From Argentina anserina (taxonomy: Eukaryota > Streptophyta > Magnoliopsida > Rosales > Rosaceae), in assembly GCF_933775445.1 (NCBI RefSeq), contig NC_065875.1, positions 23,435,555 to 23,499,554 on the forward strand: a stretch of DNA of 64,000 nt. Direction: 5' to 3'. Within the stretch, counting starts at the first letter, position 1, and each line of letters opens with the position of its first letter. The position numbers and the translations under genes were made by a program. Of this stretch, positions 13,586 through 23,970 are shown one piece after another. Below the pieces are notes generated by a model. That model did not search any database. It had not been told where the DNA came from and saw only the letters and a list, made by a program, of their open reading frames with translations.

Positions 13586-14175
13586 ACGCTCAAAGATAGC
13601 GAGCAAAGACGTTTTATGCGTAAAAATTTACTACGCTATGACGGACGCACTACGCTCAAAGATAGCGATCAAAGACGTCCTACGCGTAAAGATTTATTAC
13701 GCTATGACGGACGCACTACGCTCAAAGATAGCGTTCAGACGTCCTACGCGTAAATATTTACTACGCTATGACGGCCGCACTACGGTCAAAGATAGCGCCC
13801 AAAGATGTCTTACGCGTAAAGATCTACTACGCTATGACAGACGCACTACGCTCAAACATAGCGTCCAAAGACGTCTTACGCGTAAAGATTTACTACGCTA
13901 TGACAGACGCACTACGCTCAAAGATAGCGCCCAAAGATGTCTTATGCGTAAAGATTTACTACGCTATGACAGACGCACTACGCTCAAAGATAGCGCTCAA
14001 AGACGTCTTACGTGTAAATATTTACTACGCTATGACAGACGCACTACGCTCAAAGATAGTGCTCAAAGACGTCTTACGCGTAAAGATTTACTACGCTATG
14101 ACAGACGCACTACGCTCAAAGATAGCGTTCAAAGACGTCCTATGCATAAAGATGTACTACGCCATGACGGACATT
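13586..14175 (+). repeat. 66-bp minisatellite, nine copies
   Basis: Nine head-to-tail copies start with ACGCTCAAAGATAGCG. The third is 64 bases and the last is cut at its end. Copies differ by a few substitutions. Because 66 is a multiple of three, several frames stay open across the array and give artificial 180-220 aa ORFs with a 22-residue period. It lies just upstream of the 3' LTR, a place where Tat-type elements often carry tandem repeats. Confidence 0.95.
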
Positions 14176-14344
14176 AAGACCAACCAACACCCAAAGAAAC
14201 TCAACACAGTCCATTACACTATCAGCAACTCGGCATTCCTTAACCAGGGAGTGGGGGGGACTCCGATGGGCTCTGTGGGACCCACCGCTGATTATGGTGA
14301 AATGCTTAATTATTAACTCCCTAGTCAAGAAATTGCCTCCCTAG

Positions 14345-14364
14345 ACTGGGAACTTGGGGGGACT
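14345..14364 (+). other. polypurine tract
   Basis: GACTGGGAACTTGGGGGGAC directly precedes the TGTTGG start of the 3' LTR, in the position expected for the plus-strand primer. Confidence 0.7.
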
Positions 14365-14837
14365 TGTTGGCATAGGCTTATGCCTGTCATAATCAGCACA
14401 ACTATCAGCGCACTAAGGCTAGTAGATAGCACAGCTTCGCAATACCAACAGTGAGCCAGCCACATTAGCTGTGCAATGGGCCGCCCCGCGGCCCAAACCA
14501 ACTACGGACGTGCCCTCACGCGCATCCTAAATAAGACTTCAGAGAACACCTTAATCGGACCTTGTCCCACACCGGAAGATAAGTAAATGATCTACCTCAA
14601 CTCAACAATAAAAGGTCAACCCTTGACCTCATAAGGTAAGTACAATGAACCCTTTACTGTTACTTTGCATAAATTACCATCAACCTAACTTGAGCATCGG
14701 AGAGTTGAAGACCACGCCATCGTGGTCTCCACTTTGACGACTCGTGCTACTTGTGACAGGAAATGGACAAGGAGTACGGCGTACTACATTGACAAAGAGT
14801 ATAGTGTGTTACATCAGTATAATTCACTACGTTAACA
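14365..14837 (+). repeat. 3' LTR of the gypsy element (473 bp)
   Basis: Starts TGTTGGCATAGG after the purine tract and ends TTAACA. The inner 370 bases match the 5' LTR. The next five bases (GATAC) also occur at 2029-2033, but the sequence after that upstream copy does not look like an LTR start. Confidence 0.92.
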
Positions 14838-16084
14838 GATACAATTTATCGCTAGACGCACTAAGACTCTAGGGTTAATTATATTGGAAATAACCGTGGT
14901 CGCGATCGCTCGTGTATGTTGTGTTCACCTAGCTAGCTAGCTCGTAGCTCATCTTCTTTATAAGGACCTTATCGAACAGGTGGTCGTTTAAATTGATCGA
15001 CCATCCTTTGACATGTGTGTTTTGCATTATGGCATCGATCCCTTCTCATTCTGATCAGCTACACGTACCTCATTATAATGATGTATGTATCCATATCTGG
15101 TACGACGGTACGTATCATTATATATAAAATAATGGCTTATAGGCTGTTCTCCACTCATAGTCATAGCTCCCGGTCCTCGATAACTTCCTCAGCTCCACAC
15201 AGTAGCAGATTGTAAAATATGGTAGGGCTTGTTCGATTTTTTTTTTGCATATAATTTTACTCGTTCTTTATGACTCGTTCTTTGAGAATCATAAGGAATT
15301 TTTTTTCCAACACTTTTCACATAATTTGGCCTAAATCATATATTGGTAAACACTAATTACCAACCGAAAATCTTGGTATACTGATAAATCGGTACACGAG
15401 TTTTAGTGGCTGGTAATGGTAATAATTTACTCTTTACCGATTAGAATTAGTTGGTAGATACTATAGACAAAAACAAGTCAGTATTATACCATACCCACCC
15501 CTACCTATTGGCGGACTCATTAGGACGTTACCTTAGTCGAAGTCTAAAGATAGAGACACAAAATAGAAATGAAAAGCTAGGTCCGAGTGAGGAGATAAGG
15601 CCCGTACATCAAAATGCTTTGCCAAGTGCTTAACAACTCATGAACACACGTGCAGATCTTATCAACTCATATTTTATACATAATCATACTGAAAACAGAA
15701 ATATCTTATACATAATCCTGGATTATTGATGCATTATTGTGTTTAAAATACGGAAAGCCGTCATATACAGACACATTCCTATTAAGAAATCTCAGGCAAC
15801 TTCCAACCCACTCCTCCTCCCTCCAACTGGTCCCTTCAAACTTGGTTTAATTATAGACGAAAGAAACTGATAAAGCACTACCACCCCTGGTTAGTGAGAT
15901 CTCAAGTCACGATGAACCAATATAGAGATTAGCCAAGAAGAGGATCAAGTCCATCATTTTAATGAATTCAAATACTTCATTATTGTCCAAGAATATGCTC
16001 CCAGTTGATTATGCTTTGCTGATGAAACCCATAAACCCTAATATACCAAGTCTTATCGAACTACATGGATTGTATGCCGGCCAG
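14838..16084. other. intergenic, no gene seen
   Basis: AT-rich DNA with simple runs such as CTAGCTAGCTAG near 14930. I find no gene, RNA or clear transposon terminus. Confidence 0.55.
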
Positions 16085-16559
16085 TAATTTACGGGGCAAA
16101 TTATAAAAAGGTATCATTTCTTAACTTATATTATAAAAAAGTCATCACATTTAAGTGAAAATTATAAAAATGTCAATAAAATTAGAAAAAAGTTACTTTT
16201 AAAATATTTTATGGACTATTTTGTCATTTCTTACTCTTTTTCTTTTGTTTTTTCTATCTTTTTCTAATTTCGGCCATAACGTTCTCGTCCGGCGATATAT
16301 TTTGACGAAATTGGTACCGTTAGAAAGATCTCGCTCCCCTCTTTCATTTGATATACTACCCATTCCGAATCAACCAACCGTACAAGGCGCAACAACCATC
16401 ACAAAAGGTTGCCGCCATCAATGGCGGTGCTTTAAGCAATTCCGGCGAAATCGAAGCTCAAGGTTTCCTAATTCCTGATATTCTCTTCATTTTAAGCATA
16501 CTTATACCAATCTCATTTAAATTTTTACAAAATTTCACATATTTCCACATTTCCTCTCG

Positions 16560-17050
16560 GCCTGTCACACTTATTGTCACAACCGCTATCACACTATCTA
16601 TTTCCACCCACTATCACAACCTCTGTCACACTACCTGTCACAACCACTATCACACTACATATTACACTAACTGTCACACCTCCTATCACACCCACTGTCA
16701 CAGAAGCTGTCACATTATCTATTTACACTAACAGTCACACCTACTATCATACCAATTTCATTTGAATTTTAACAAAATTTCACATATTTCCATATTTCTT
16801 CTCGACATGTCACAGACATTGTTACACCTACTGTCACAATCGCTATCACACTATCTATTTACACCCACTGTCACAACCTCTGTCACACTATTTGTCACAA
16901 CCACTATCACACTATCTATTACACTAACTGTCACACCTCCTGTCACACCTCACATCACACCCACTGTCACAGAAGCTGTCACACTATCTATTTACACTAA
17001 CGGTCACACCCACTGTCATACATACTGTCACAACCACTGTCACACACATT
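16560..17050 (+). repeat. degenerate TGTCACA short-period array
   Basis: Roughly 10-12 base units of the type CTGTCACAACCA / CTATCACACTAT repeat irregularly. A longer segment of about 250 bases is itself duplicated, the second copy starting near 16735. The array is shared with copy 2 at 29111-29320 on the other strand. It generates several His/Thr-rich open frames that are not genes. Confidence 0.8.
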
Positions 17051-17460
17051 GCTCTCTCCAATCGACTCCGGCTGCTCTCTCCAAGAATCATGAGGACCTC
17101 GTCCTCCGATATTGAGCGCTTCCGATAGTGCCAGCGCCAAAGAAGTTGAGTTGTCATCGTTAATCCTGTGGAAGCAATTGCAGCGGTTCCGGCCATATTT
17201 CGTCGGTGATGGGTTTGAGATCAAGGCCTTGGGGCTCTGGGTTGTATTCGGATTAGATCGTCGATGAAGGAGACTTCCATGGTCGTCGTCGATGACTTTG
17301 TTGAAATTGAGATCGATTTGGACTCTCGACAACATCAACGAACTGCTAGGGAACAAGGCCGGAGGTATAAGAGATTGAGAACAAGGCTGAAGAAATGAAT
17401 ACATGCACGGGAACATGGACTTGAAAAAAATTGATGGCATTTTGTAAATATTTCAAACAT
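17050..17460. other. unique cargo segment of Pack-MULE-like copy 1
   Basis: GC-richer than its surroundings, coding-like in composition and absent from copy 2. The minus strand is open at 17440-16997 and contains IDLNFNKVIDDD and TSLALALSEALNIG; short plus-strand frames also exist. I do not recognise the source gene. By analogy with copy 2, which carries a recognisable AMT1 piece, this is probably a captured gene fragment. Confidence 0.45.
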
Positions 17461-17669
17461 CAATGGCAACGGTATAAGCTATTGAGAAAATTGATTTTTT
17501 TTATAATTTTCAAATCTTACTTGATCTTTTTATAAATACATGTATCAAAAGTGACTTTTTTATAAGCCCTAATTTATATACCCAATAAGATTAAGACGGA
17601 CTCGCCTTACTCCTCTTAGACAAACGGCGTGTCTAGTGCCAGAGATAAGATAATGTTCTTAAATCTCGT

Positions 17670-18312
17670 CAGGGTCAGAGCCGGCCTTGAGAATTTGAAG
17701 GCTATAGGCGAAACGAAAAAAATAGGGTCTCCTTACAAAAAAATGTAGCTACAATTTTTTTCTTCTTCTAATTATCGAAATAAGCTGCAAAACATAATAG
17801 TTCATTGAAGTTATAGTTACTATACCCAATACTTTTGTAACCATGATGATGGTAGTGGGAGAAAAATAAAATTTTGCTCAAAGTAATTGCCAAATTGATG
17901 ATGAACCGGATAAGAAAAGATTTCAACTAAGGAATAAGGATGATTTATACTATAACACAAGGACACAATCGACAAATCACTGATCAATCAACATCACACA
18001 TACCACAAATTAAGAAAACCTAAAAACATATTTGATTCAAAAAAAATTAAAATTTGCAGACATGATCACTTACCCACAAGTTGAATTGGAATTGAGATTG
18101 TTCTCTCTATTTCCTAAATTTACTGAAAACTAAATCTAACATTTTACTCTATTACATCAAGATGAACACAATTATCTTTACATTTATAAAACCCATATTT
18201 TTTCTTTCTATTTCACCTATATATATAAATAATATTATTATATTAGAGGAACCTGTTTTTCTTTCGGGAGCCTCGTGGGTTGGGGGCTCTAGGCTGCTGG
18301 GCCTAGCCCCAG
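17670..18312. mobile_element. hAT-like non-autonomous element
   Basis: The element starts CAGGGTCAGAGCCGGCC and ends GGGCCTAGCCCCAG, giving imperfect inverted ends of the CAGGG type common in hAT elements. It is flanked by AATCTCGT (17662-17669) and AATCTCCT (18313-18320), a 7/8 match at the 8-base hAT duplication length. At 643 bases it has no transposase frame. Both ends carry the G/C-rich sequence found at the borders of many plant hAT derivatives. Confidence 0.6.
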
Positions 18313-18320
18313 AATCTCCT

Positions 18321-20270
18321 TGACTTGATCGATATTTATATTTTATAGTTTGCTTTTCGGAAAAGAAAATGGTTTGGTTGTATGTTCTATACATTACAAT
18401 ATCTTCCGGAATCTATGCCAAGTTATCTGACTTGAGACCGGTGCTCAATTGGCCTCTGCATACAATCTTTTGACAAATGAGAAAAGGAATCCATTCGCCT
18501 GGAAATTTCGTCTTATTCCTTTTCTTCAATTGCTCTTTGCTTTCTTTTCTAGCTTAGCATTGATTCAATCACACGTTGATGATAGGCAAAATGTGGTGTA
18601 TAATTTGGTATAATAGGTTTTATCTAGGACCGCAATATGTAATGGCTTCAAAACCTTGAGTTCGATCTAAAAATATCAGAAAATGTATGAACGCTGTGAT
18701 CGATCATATCAATTTTTGATATCCGATTGTGCTTCTCATTTTTGATAACCAGTCAATAAGACATATATTGTTCATCTATTGTCACAATCCATTGAATGGT
18801 TGAGAAAAGAGAGCGAGAGAATCTAACACAACTTCACTAATTTATTTTCTTTCGTTCTTGTTATGTAGTTTATCTCTCAAAATAAGGCTTACAATATGAA
18901 CACGACTGTCACTTGAGTCTACAAAAAGACCTAAATCATAGAAAACTTGGATCACTTTATATTAAGGTTATAAAATTGGATCGATTAAGGAACAGAAACC
19001 AAAATATTTTGTTTCTAACAGTATATCAAGTACTTCTAGTCTTCAGTCATCAATGTAAATCCGACTTACATTAAACTTATAATCAATTACATAGCTCAAG
19101 GCCATTTATAGGTTGATAAAAAAAACAGGTCCATTTATAGGTGAAATGAGCTTTCTAATTTTCACTAAATAAGATGAAGAGAAAACGTACGTGTTTAGAA
19201 CACATGCGTGTTGGTGAATGGTGACCGTTGAGACGGTTGAGTCATGAGGAGAAAATGATTCAATCATTAAACAGGGAAAGGAGGTTGAAAAACACGCGCG
19301 CGACAAGAATGGCAGAGACGCGTGGCGGGCAAGTCAAAAGTACCAATTAACTAGAGAACATACTGGAAAAAGAAAAATTTACAGCCACACAGGTCGCTTA
19401 CGTGGCAGAACATGTGGCTGCTTTGGGTTCCGAAATTCAAGACGATGCTGACCACGGAAATGAATCCTATCAAAAAAAAGTGATTGCCCCACTCAAATCT
19501 AAATCTGCAGCCTCCCAAAACGAATCTGATTCTACCCGTGCCATTATTCCATATTATTGTACTATATAACTCATGTATAAATAATTTTGATTCCAAAAAT
19601 AAACTTTTCAAAATCATTTTCTGCTTAGAGTTTAACGAAAATTTAATCACAAATATGATGTGATCAATGTATTTTCTTCTAGAGAAGTTGGTGAGTTGCA
19701 AAAGCATGGCAACCAGCAAATGAATTGCCTTGTTAGCCTTGAGACTAGCATGAATTGGCTTACAATTTGGACGGGTCTCTAATGCATCATGTTAATCTTT
19801 ATACAATTGTCAAAGCGACCACGAGTTTTGCACTCTCCCGTACAATGTCACTCATTTACAATATTTAGACAATGTTTTATTTTTCATGTTTAAATTTGAA
19901 CACAATTGAGTTATTTAATTCTTATACACATATCAGCCGATAATCTACTTTTTTTGTCCTCATATTTTCTATAAATATGTAATACCAAAACTAGACTCGA
20001 AATCATTTATAGATCAATGTTTCTTCACATGTCTAAAAATGATTTCAAGTTTTATATTATAATTAAAAGTTTATACTATTCAAAATTAGGAAAATTCTGA
20101 GAGGAGGATTGAGGACCTCACATTTGAGCTCCAAGGCCAGCTACCTTTCTTTCCTGAAAATAAAAAGGTTCAGCTATTTCCCAGAAGGGCCCGAACCAAC
20201 GTGGCAGCGTCATGGCCGTGTTCTCGACACCACCAGGGGCATAATCGGTAAACCACATCCTTCACCCACC
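18321..20270. other. intergenic and upstream region of the SAMDC gene
   Basis: AT-rich, with no supported gene. Minus-strand open frames near 19106-19306 and 19351-19719 have no family resemblance. A G-box-like ACGTGG lies at about 20199, roughly 80 bases upstream of the TATA box. Confidence 0.5.
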
Positions 20271-20279
20271 CGCTTCCTC

Positions 20280-20287
20280 TATAAATA
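20280..20287 (+). promoter_or_regulatory. TATA box of the SAMDC gene
   Basis: TATAAATA lies about 200 bases upstream of the first 5' UTR intron, at a suitable distance from a probable transcription start near 20310-20320. Confidence 0.7.
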
Positions 20288-20481
20288 AAGCCTCCTTGCT
20301 ATCTCCCATATCAACACAAACCTAAACACACCAGCCTCCCTCTTCTGTGCGATCGGAAAATTTCTAGGGTTTGGAATTTCCAATCTCGAATTGAAATCGG
20401 AAAACCAATTTCCCAATACAAGAGTTTTCCCGGAGGTCCAACCCCGTTGCTTTCTGGCCGTCTTTAGCCAAAATTTAACCT

Positions 20482-20805
20482 GTAAGTTTCATACTTCTTG
20501 GTTCCTCTAAATTGTTAAGATATGATCTTTATTGTTCAATTTTGCATGTTAATTTTGCATATTACGGTGATGATGATGATGATGTAATTATTGATTTAAT
20601 TATTGAAATTTGGGGATCGGATTATGTTGGAACTTTGTGATTAGAATTGTTTAAAATTGAATCAGCAATTGAAATTAGGGTTTAATTTTTGAGTCTGAAG
20701 CTTAGAAATTGTGTCTTTAGGGTGAAATTATGTATTTGTACTGTTTTACTTGTCGAAATTGTTGTGTATGGTTTCTGATGATTGTGTTTTTTTTTGTGTG
20801 ATTAG
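20482..20805 (+). other. 5' UTR intron 1 of the SAMDC gene
   Basis: Donor CT|GTAAGT at 20482 and acceptor GATTAG at 20805, with a T-rich tract before the acceptor. The following exon holds both upstream ORFs. Introns in the 5' leader are usual for plant SAMDC genes. Confidence 0.75.
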
Positions 20806-20815
20806 GCATAACTGA

Positions 20816-20824
20816 ATGTACTAA
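20816..20824 (+). promoter_or_regulatory. tiny uORF of the SAMDC mRNA
   Basis: ATG TAC TAA, whose last A is the first base of the next uORF's ATG (TAATG overlap). Plant SAMDC leaders are known to carry a tiny uORF overlapping the small uORF by one base. Together they make translation of the enzyme respond to polyamine level. Confidence 0.85.
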
Positions 20825-21103
20825 TGGAGTCTAAAGGTGGGAAAAAGTCTAGTAGTAGTAGTAGTAAATCCTTATTCTACGAAGCACCTCTCGGATACAG
20901 CATTGAAGACGTTCGACCTAACGGTGGCATCAAGAAGTTCAGATCTGCAGCTTACTCCAACGTAAGTCTTTGGTTTCATCTTTGTCCGTTCAGTTTTCCA
21001 TTGTATTGTTCATCGCATATGTGAATTTGTTTGAGCTGTATATGATTGTTTTGTGGATTTTGAGTATTGTTCTTTTGTGCAGTGCGCTCGCAAGCCATCC
21101 TGA
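20824..21103 (+). promoter_or_regulatory. conserved small uORF of the SAMDC mRNA (spliced, 52 codons)
   Basis: The exons are 20824-20961 (exactly 46 codons) and 21083-21103, joined across a GTAAGT...TGCAG intron. The 52-residue peptide has the conserved features of plant SAMDC small uORFs: the Ser-rich N-terminal part, LFYEAPLGYSIEDVRPNGG, FRSAAYSN and the C-terminal CARKPS. In known plants this peptide stalls ribosomes when spermidine/spermine is high and represses synthesis of the decarboxylase. The intron lies inside the uORF, so retention would change the peptide C-terminus. The main start codon is 188 bases downstream of its stop. Confidence 0.95.
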
Positions 21104-21291
21104 TATTCCTCAAAGTCGAAACTTGACCACTGGACGTGGTTTGATTTAGCTTTTAGTTGATTTTTTTTTGTTTATGCTTGCTTTGGTCGACGTCTTCCTC
21201 GCTTCCTATTTTCGCGACTACAATCCTTCTCAACTGTGTTCTGTTTGCATCTTTGGTCTTTCTGGGACTGTAACCTTTCCTCTTAGCCACA

Positions 21292-22371
21292 ATGTCGGTG
21301 GCGGGTTCGGCAATTGGATTTGAAGGGTACGAGAAGAGGCTGGAAATTGTGTTTTTTGAACCGAGTCTCTTTCGTGATCCAGAAGGAAGGGGTCTTCGAG
21401 CCCTTTCCAAAGCCCAGCTAGACGAGTTCCTTGGAAAGGCTGAGTGCACTATTGTCTCATCTCTGTCCAACAATGATGTTGACTCGTATGTTCTTTCGGA
21501 GTCGAGCCTCTTTGTCTACTCATACAAGATCATTATCAAAACTTGTGGGACGACCAAGTTGCTCCTAGCAATCCCACCTATTCTGAAGTTAGCTGAAAGC
21601 ATCGGTCTCACCGTGAGATCTGTGAGGTATACTCGTGGGAGTTTCATTTTCCCAGGTGCTCAGTCATTCCCCCATCGAAGCTTCTCCGAAGAAGTTTCTA
21701 CTCTTGATGCGTACTTTGGGAAGCTTGCGGGAGGCAGCAGAGCTTATATGATGGGTGGGTCAAGCGGACCTCAGAAATGGCATGTGTATTCTGCATCTGC
21801 TGAACCAGCAAACTTGGTTAATCCTGTATACACCCTGGAAATGTGCATGACTGGTTTGGACAGGGGAAAGGCTTCTGTTTTCTACAAAACCGAGTCAAGC
21901 TCAGCAACTGCAATGACCGATGATTCTGGCATCCGAAAGATCCTCCCAGATTCTGATATTTGTGATTTTGAGTTTGACCCCTGTGGTTATTCAATGAATG
22001 CTATTGAAGGAGCGGCGATATCAACCATCCATGTCACACCAGAAGATGGTTTCAGCTATGCTAGTTTTGAATCTGCAGGATATGACTTCAATGAGTTGAA
22101 TCTTAACCAGTTGGCTGAGAGGGTATTGGCTTGTTTCACACCGAATGAGTTCTCAATTGCTGTGCATGCTGATGTTGCAGTCCGGTCACTCCAGAAAATT
22201 TGTTCATTGGACTTGAAGGGATACTGTCGCGAAGAGAGCAGCCAGGAGGAGCTTGGAATGGGTGGTTCCATTGTTCAGTACAGGTTCCTCAAGACTGAGG
22301 CCTGTGGTTCTCCCAGGTCAACACTTAAAGGCTGTTGGAAAGAGGAAGATGAGGACTACGAATCCTCTTGA
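21292..22371 (+). CDS. SAMDC: S-adenosylmethionine decarboxylase proenzyme
   Basis: Converts S-adenosylmethionine to decarboxylated SAM, the aminopropyl donor for spermidine and spermine, in the cytosol. The reading frame is intronless and 359 aa long, the usual size for plants. The self-processing site LSESS is at residues 68-72; cleavage before Ser71 gives the two subunits and the pyruvoyl group. N-terminal [10 protein letters not shown] and FFEPSL, the TCGTTKLL segment and the Arg/Gly-rich [12 protein letters not shown] are all intact. A Ser/Thr-rich segment near residues 205-220 corresponds to the PEST-like stretch of plant enzymes. It is regulated by two uORFs in its leader. A poly(A)-type AATAAA lies at 22635. 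I see no defect, and the gene should be functional. Confidence 0.97.
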   Translation: MSVAGSAIGFEGYEKRLEIVFFEPSLFRDPEGRGLRALSKAQLDEFLGKAECTIVSSLSNNDVDSYVLSESSLFVYSYKIIIKTCGTTKLLLAIPPILKLAESIGLTVRSVRYTRGSFIFPGAQSFPHRSFSEEVSTLDAYFGKLAGGSRAYMMGGSSGPQKWHVYSASAEPANLVNPVYTLEMCMTGLDRGKASVFYKTESSSATAMTDDSGIRKILPDSDICDFEFDPCGYSMNAIEGAAISTIHVTPEDGFSYASFESAGYDFNELNLNQLAERVLACFTPNEFSIAVHADVAVRSLQKICSLDLKGYCREESSQEELGMGGSIVQYRFLKTEACGSPRSTLKGCWKEEDEDYESS

Positions 22372-22634
22372 GAGTTTAACTAAAAATTGGTTGGCATTTT
22401 ACTATTTCGAGTATAAATAATTACCTGTCAGGCGTGATCTGATATTGGTAATCTAGTATGTGTAGAAGTTTTCAGTTATATGTTCCGAATCCTTTCTATT
22501 CTGAAGAGTCGCATTACCTTGTCATTTGATAGACGTTCGTTATTCAATCAAGACCGGAAAGATCTTTGTATCTTCAGTTAATACGTTCATGGTTATGTCA
22601 AATCTTGGTTCTGTTAATTCTATCCTTGGCTATG

Positions 22635-22640
22635 AATAAA
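22635..22640 (+). terminator. poly(A) signal of the SAMDC gene
   Basis: AATAAA about 265 bases after the stop codon. It is the first canonical signal downstream. Confidence 0.55.
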
Positions 22641-22898
22641 AGAAATTCACAATTTATATTTATGGGTCATCTATTCGTCATGGAATCTCACGATCTTCAG
22701 GGTTTTTGTGCGAACACTTGATTGGATTTGTTGGGGCCAGAATGTGGATGCTAAGGCTCCTTGCCGTTTGTAACTTGACTAAGAACTCCAACCATCGCCA
22801 ATTTCTCCGTTGGTATCTGCATGGATGTTGAAATGTTTGGATTTAAGCAGCTTAAAAGACCAGATATTTGATTGTTTGAAGCTTTCTATGATCAATGA

Positions 22899-23970
22899 TA
22901 TTTTTTTGGAGGGGAATTAGTTAACTTCATTAGGCATAAGTCTTTTCACGAATGTGTTCAAATATAAGAGATGACATGCAATCTCTCATACATGTTAAAT
23001 TAAGAAAATAAATAATTACGCAAAACGCGCTTATTATACAAACCAAAGTCTGAAAAGAAACCGAAACAAAATTAGAAAACACTAAAGCAAAAACTAGAGC
23101 CTAGTAACTCCCTCAAGTCTAAACTAACGATGATAGACACTAACACATCGAGCCCATGTCATCAATTTGTGTACTCTCAATGGTAGTGAAATCGAAAGAA
23201 AAAACAAGGAGAAATATCTCTAGCTTTTGCTGGAATACTAAATGTAGACAAAATAAAACCTCACAATCCTAAAATTCCACAAATCGCTTCAGGTTAAGAC
23301 TGCAGGTGGCTTAAGTCGTGCATAGCCCAAGAGAAGTAGAAACAACGAAAGAAAATGCCAAACTAAATGGACAAAAGCCCAATCGAATAGCCCACCTGTT
23401 AAGCCCACCCACCCACCAAGGACCAGTCGTATGGCCCAACAAGGAAATCATCCTCCAACTATCAACACCGTTGGTCGGCTTCCGGTGGTCTAACCCATAC
23501 CCTCCACCATCGCAAAGAGCAATAACTAGATCAAATTGAAGCCGCCCTGAAAACCTACATCGTCGGCTTGGTTCTTAGTGGGACAGACAAAGACACGTCG
23601 TCCCCTAGAGAGGAGACTCACCGCGCCGCTACCACCGCCACTAAAGATTCCGCTGGGGAAGACGCCGCACTAGCACCTATCACCGGTACCTCGTCCCCAG
23701 ATCAACACTAGCACCGCCTTCGTCCGACGATCTCTTAAAACTAGCCCTCATATCTGACAAAATGAGACTGCACCACTTTCCAAGCCGCATAACCGCTACC
23801 GAGCTCATAATAGAGGAGGAGTGCCGCCGCCCTAAACAGATCCACAAGCGACGCACTGCCAAAGCAACGCGCCGCTGCCTCCACCAAATCCTAGAAGGGC
23901 TTGGTATTTACTCCGAGAAAGAAGGAGCCTTTTTTTGGTTCTCCTCGCTTGATTACACAAGTAATTGACT
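22899..23970 (-). mobile_element. poly(A)-ended repeat, possible non-LTR retroelement or retrocopy
   Basis: Read on the minus strand this block is GC-rich at its start (about 23950-23560). It becomes T/A-rich and ends TTAACTAATTCCCCTCCAAAAAAA at about 22899. A GC-rich head and an A-run at the end suggest reverse-transcribed insertion. There is no RT or endonuclease domain. The longest minus-strand frames (about 60 aa) are not recognisable. No target duplication was confirmed. Confidence 0.35.

Larger units (their letters stand above)
2133..14837 (+). mobile_element. decayed Ty3/gypsy LTR retrotransposon, Tat lineage
   Basis: A complete but inactive element. In order it has a 5' LTR, a primer-binding site, gag, protease, reverse transcriptase, RNase H, a second RNase H, integrase, a long 3' region with antisense ORFs, a minisatellite, a purine tract and a 3' LTR. 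The second RNase H downstream of the RT-linked one, and a long non-pol 3' region, are known hallmarks of the Tat group of plant gypsy elements. The reading frames are broken by stops and frameshifts in gag, RT and RNase H. The integrase core is deleted, and a foreign solo LTR sits in gag. By eye the two LTRs differ at about 27 positions over about 370 aligned bases (near 7%), so the insertion is not recent. A 5-base target duplication cannot be proven because the outer end of the 5' LTR is lost or diverged. Confidence 0.93.
16094..17569 (+). mobile_element. Pack-MULE-like element, copy 1
   Basis: The block starts GGGCAAATTATAAAAAGG and ends TTTTTTATAAGCCC, giving short imperfect inverted termini with subterminal TATAAAAAAGTCA motifs. 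It is flanked by TAATTTACG (16085-16093) and TAATTTATA (17570-17578), a 7/9 match at the 9-base length typical of Mutator-like elements. The left two thirds, to about 17050, match copy 2 (28316-29812, reverse strand) at high similarity. The right third is unrelated to copy 2. No transposase is encoded. Two different 3' inserts behind one shared 5' module is the pattern of a non-autonomous element that picks up host sequence. Confidence 0.68.

Noticed and set aside
13586..14175. Possible CRISPR-like array
   Set aside because: The copies abut without unique spacers, the unit is 66 bases, and it lies in a plant retrotransposon. It is a minisatellite.
13515..14316. Overlapping 180-220 codon plus-strand frames
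   Set aside because: They exist only because the tandem repeat unit is divisible by three and lacks stops; there is no domain.
16348..17115. Thr/His-rich frames in the TGTCACA region (also 29069-29359)
   Set aside because: Translations of a short-period repeat in alternative frames; no independent support.
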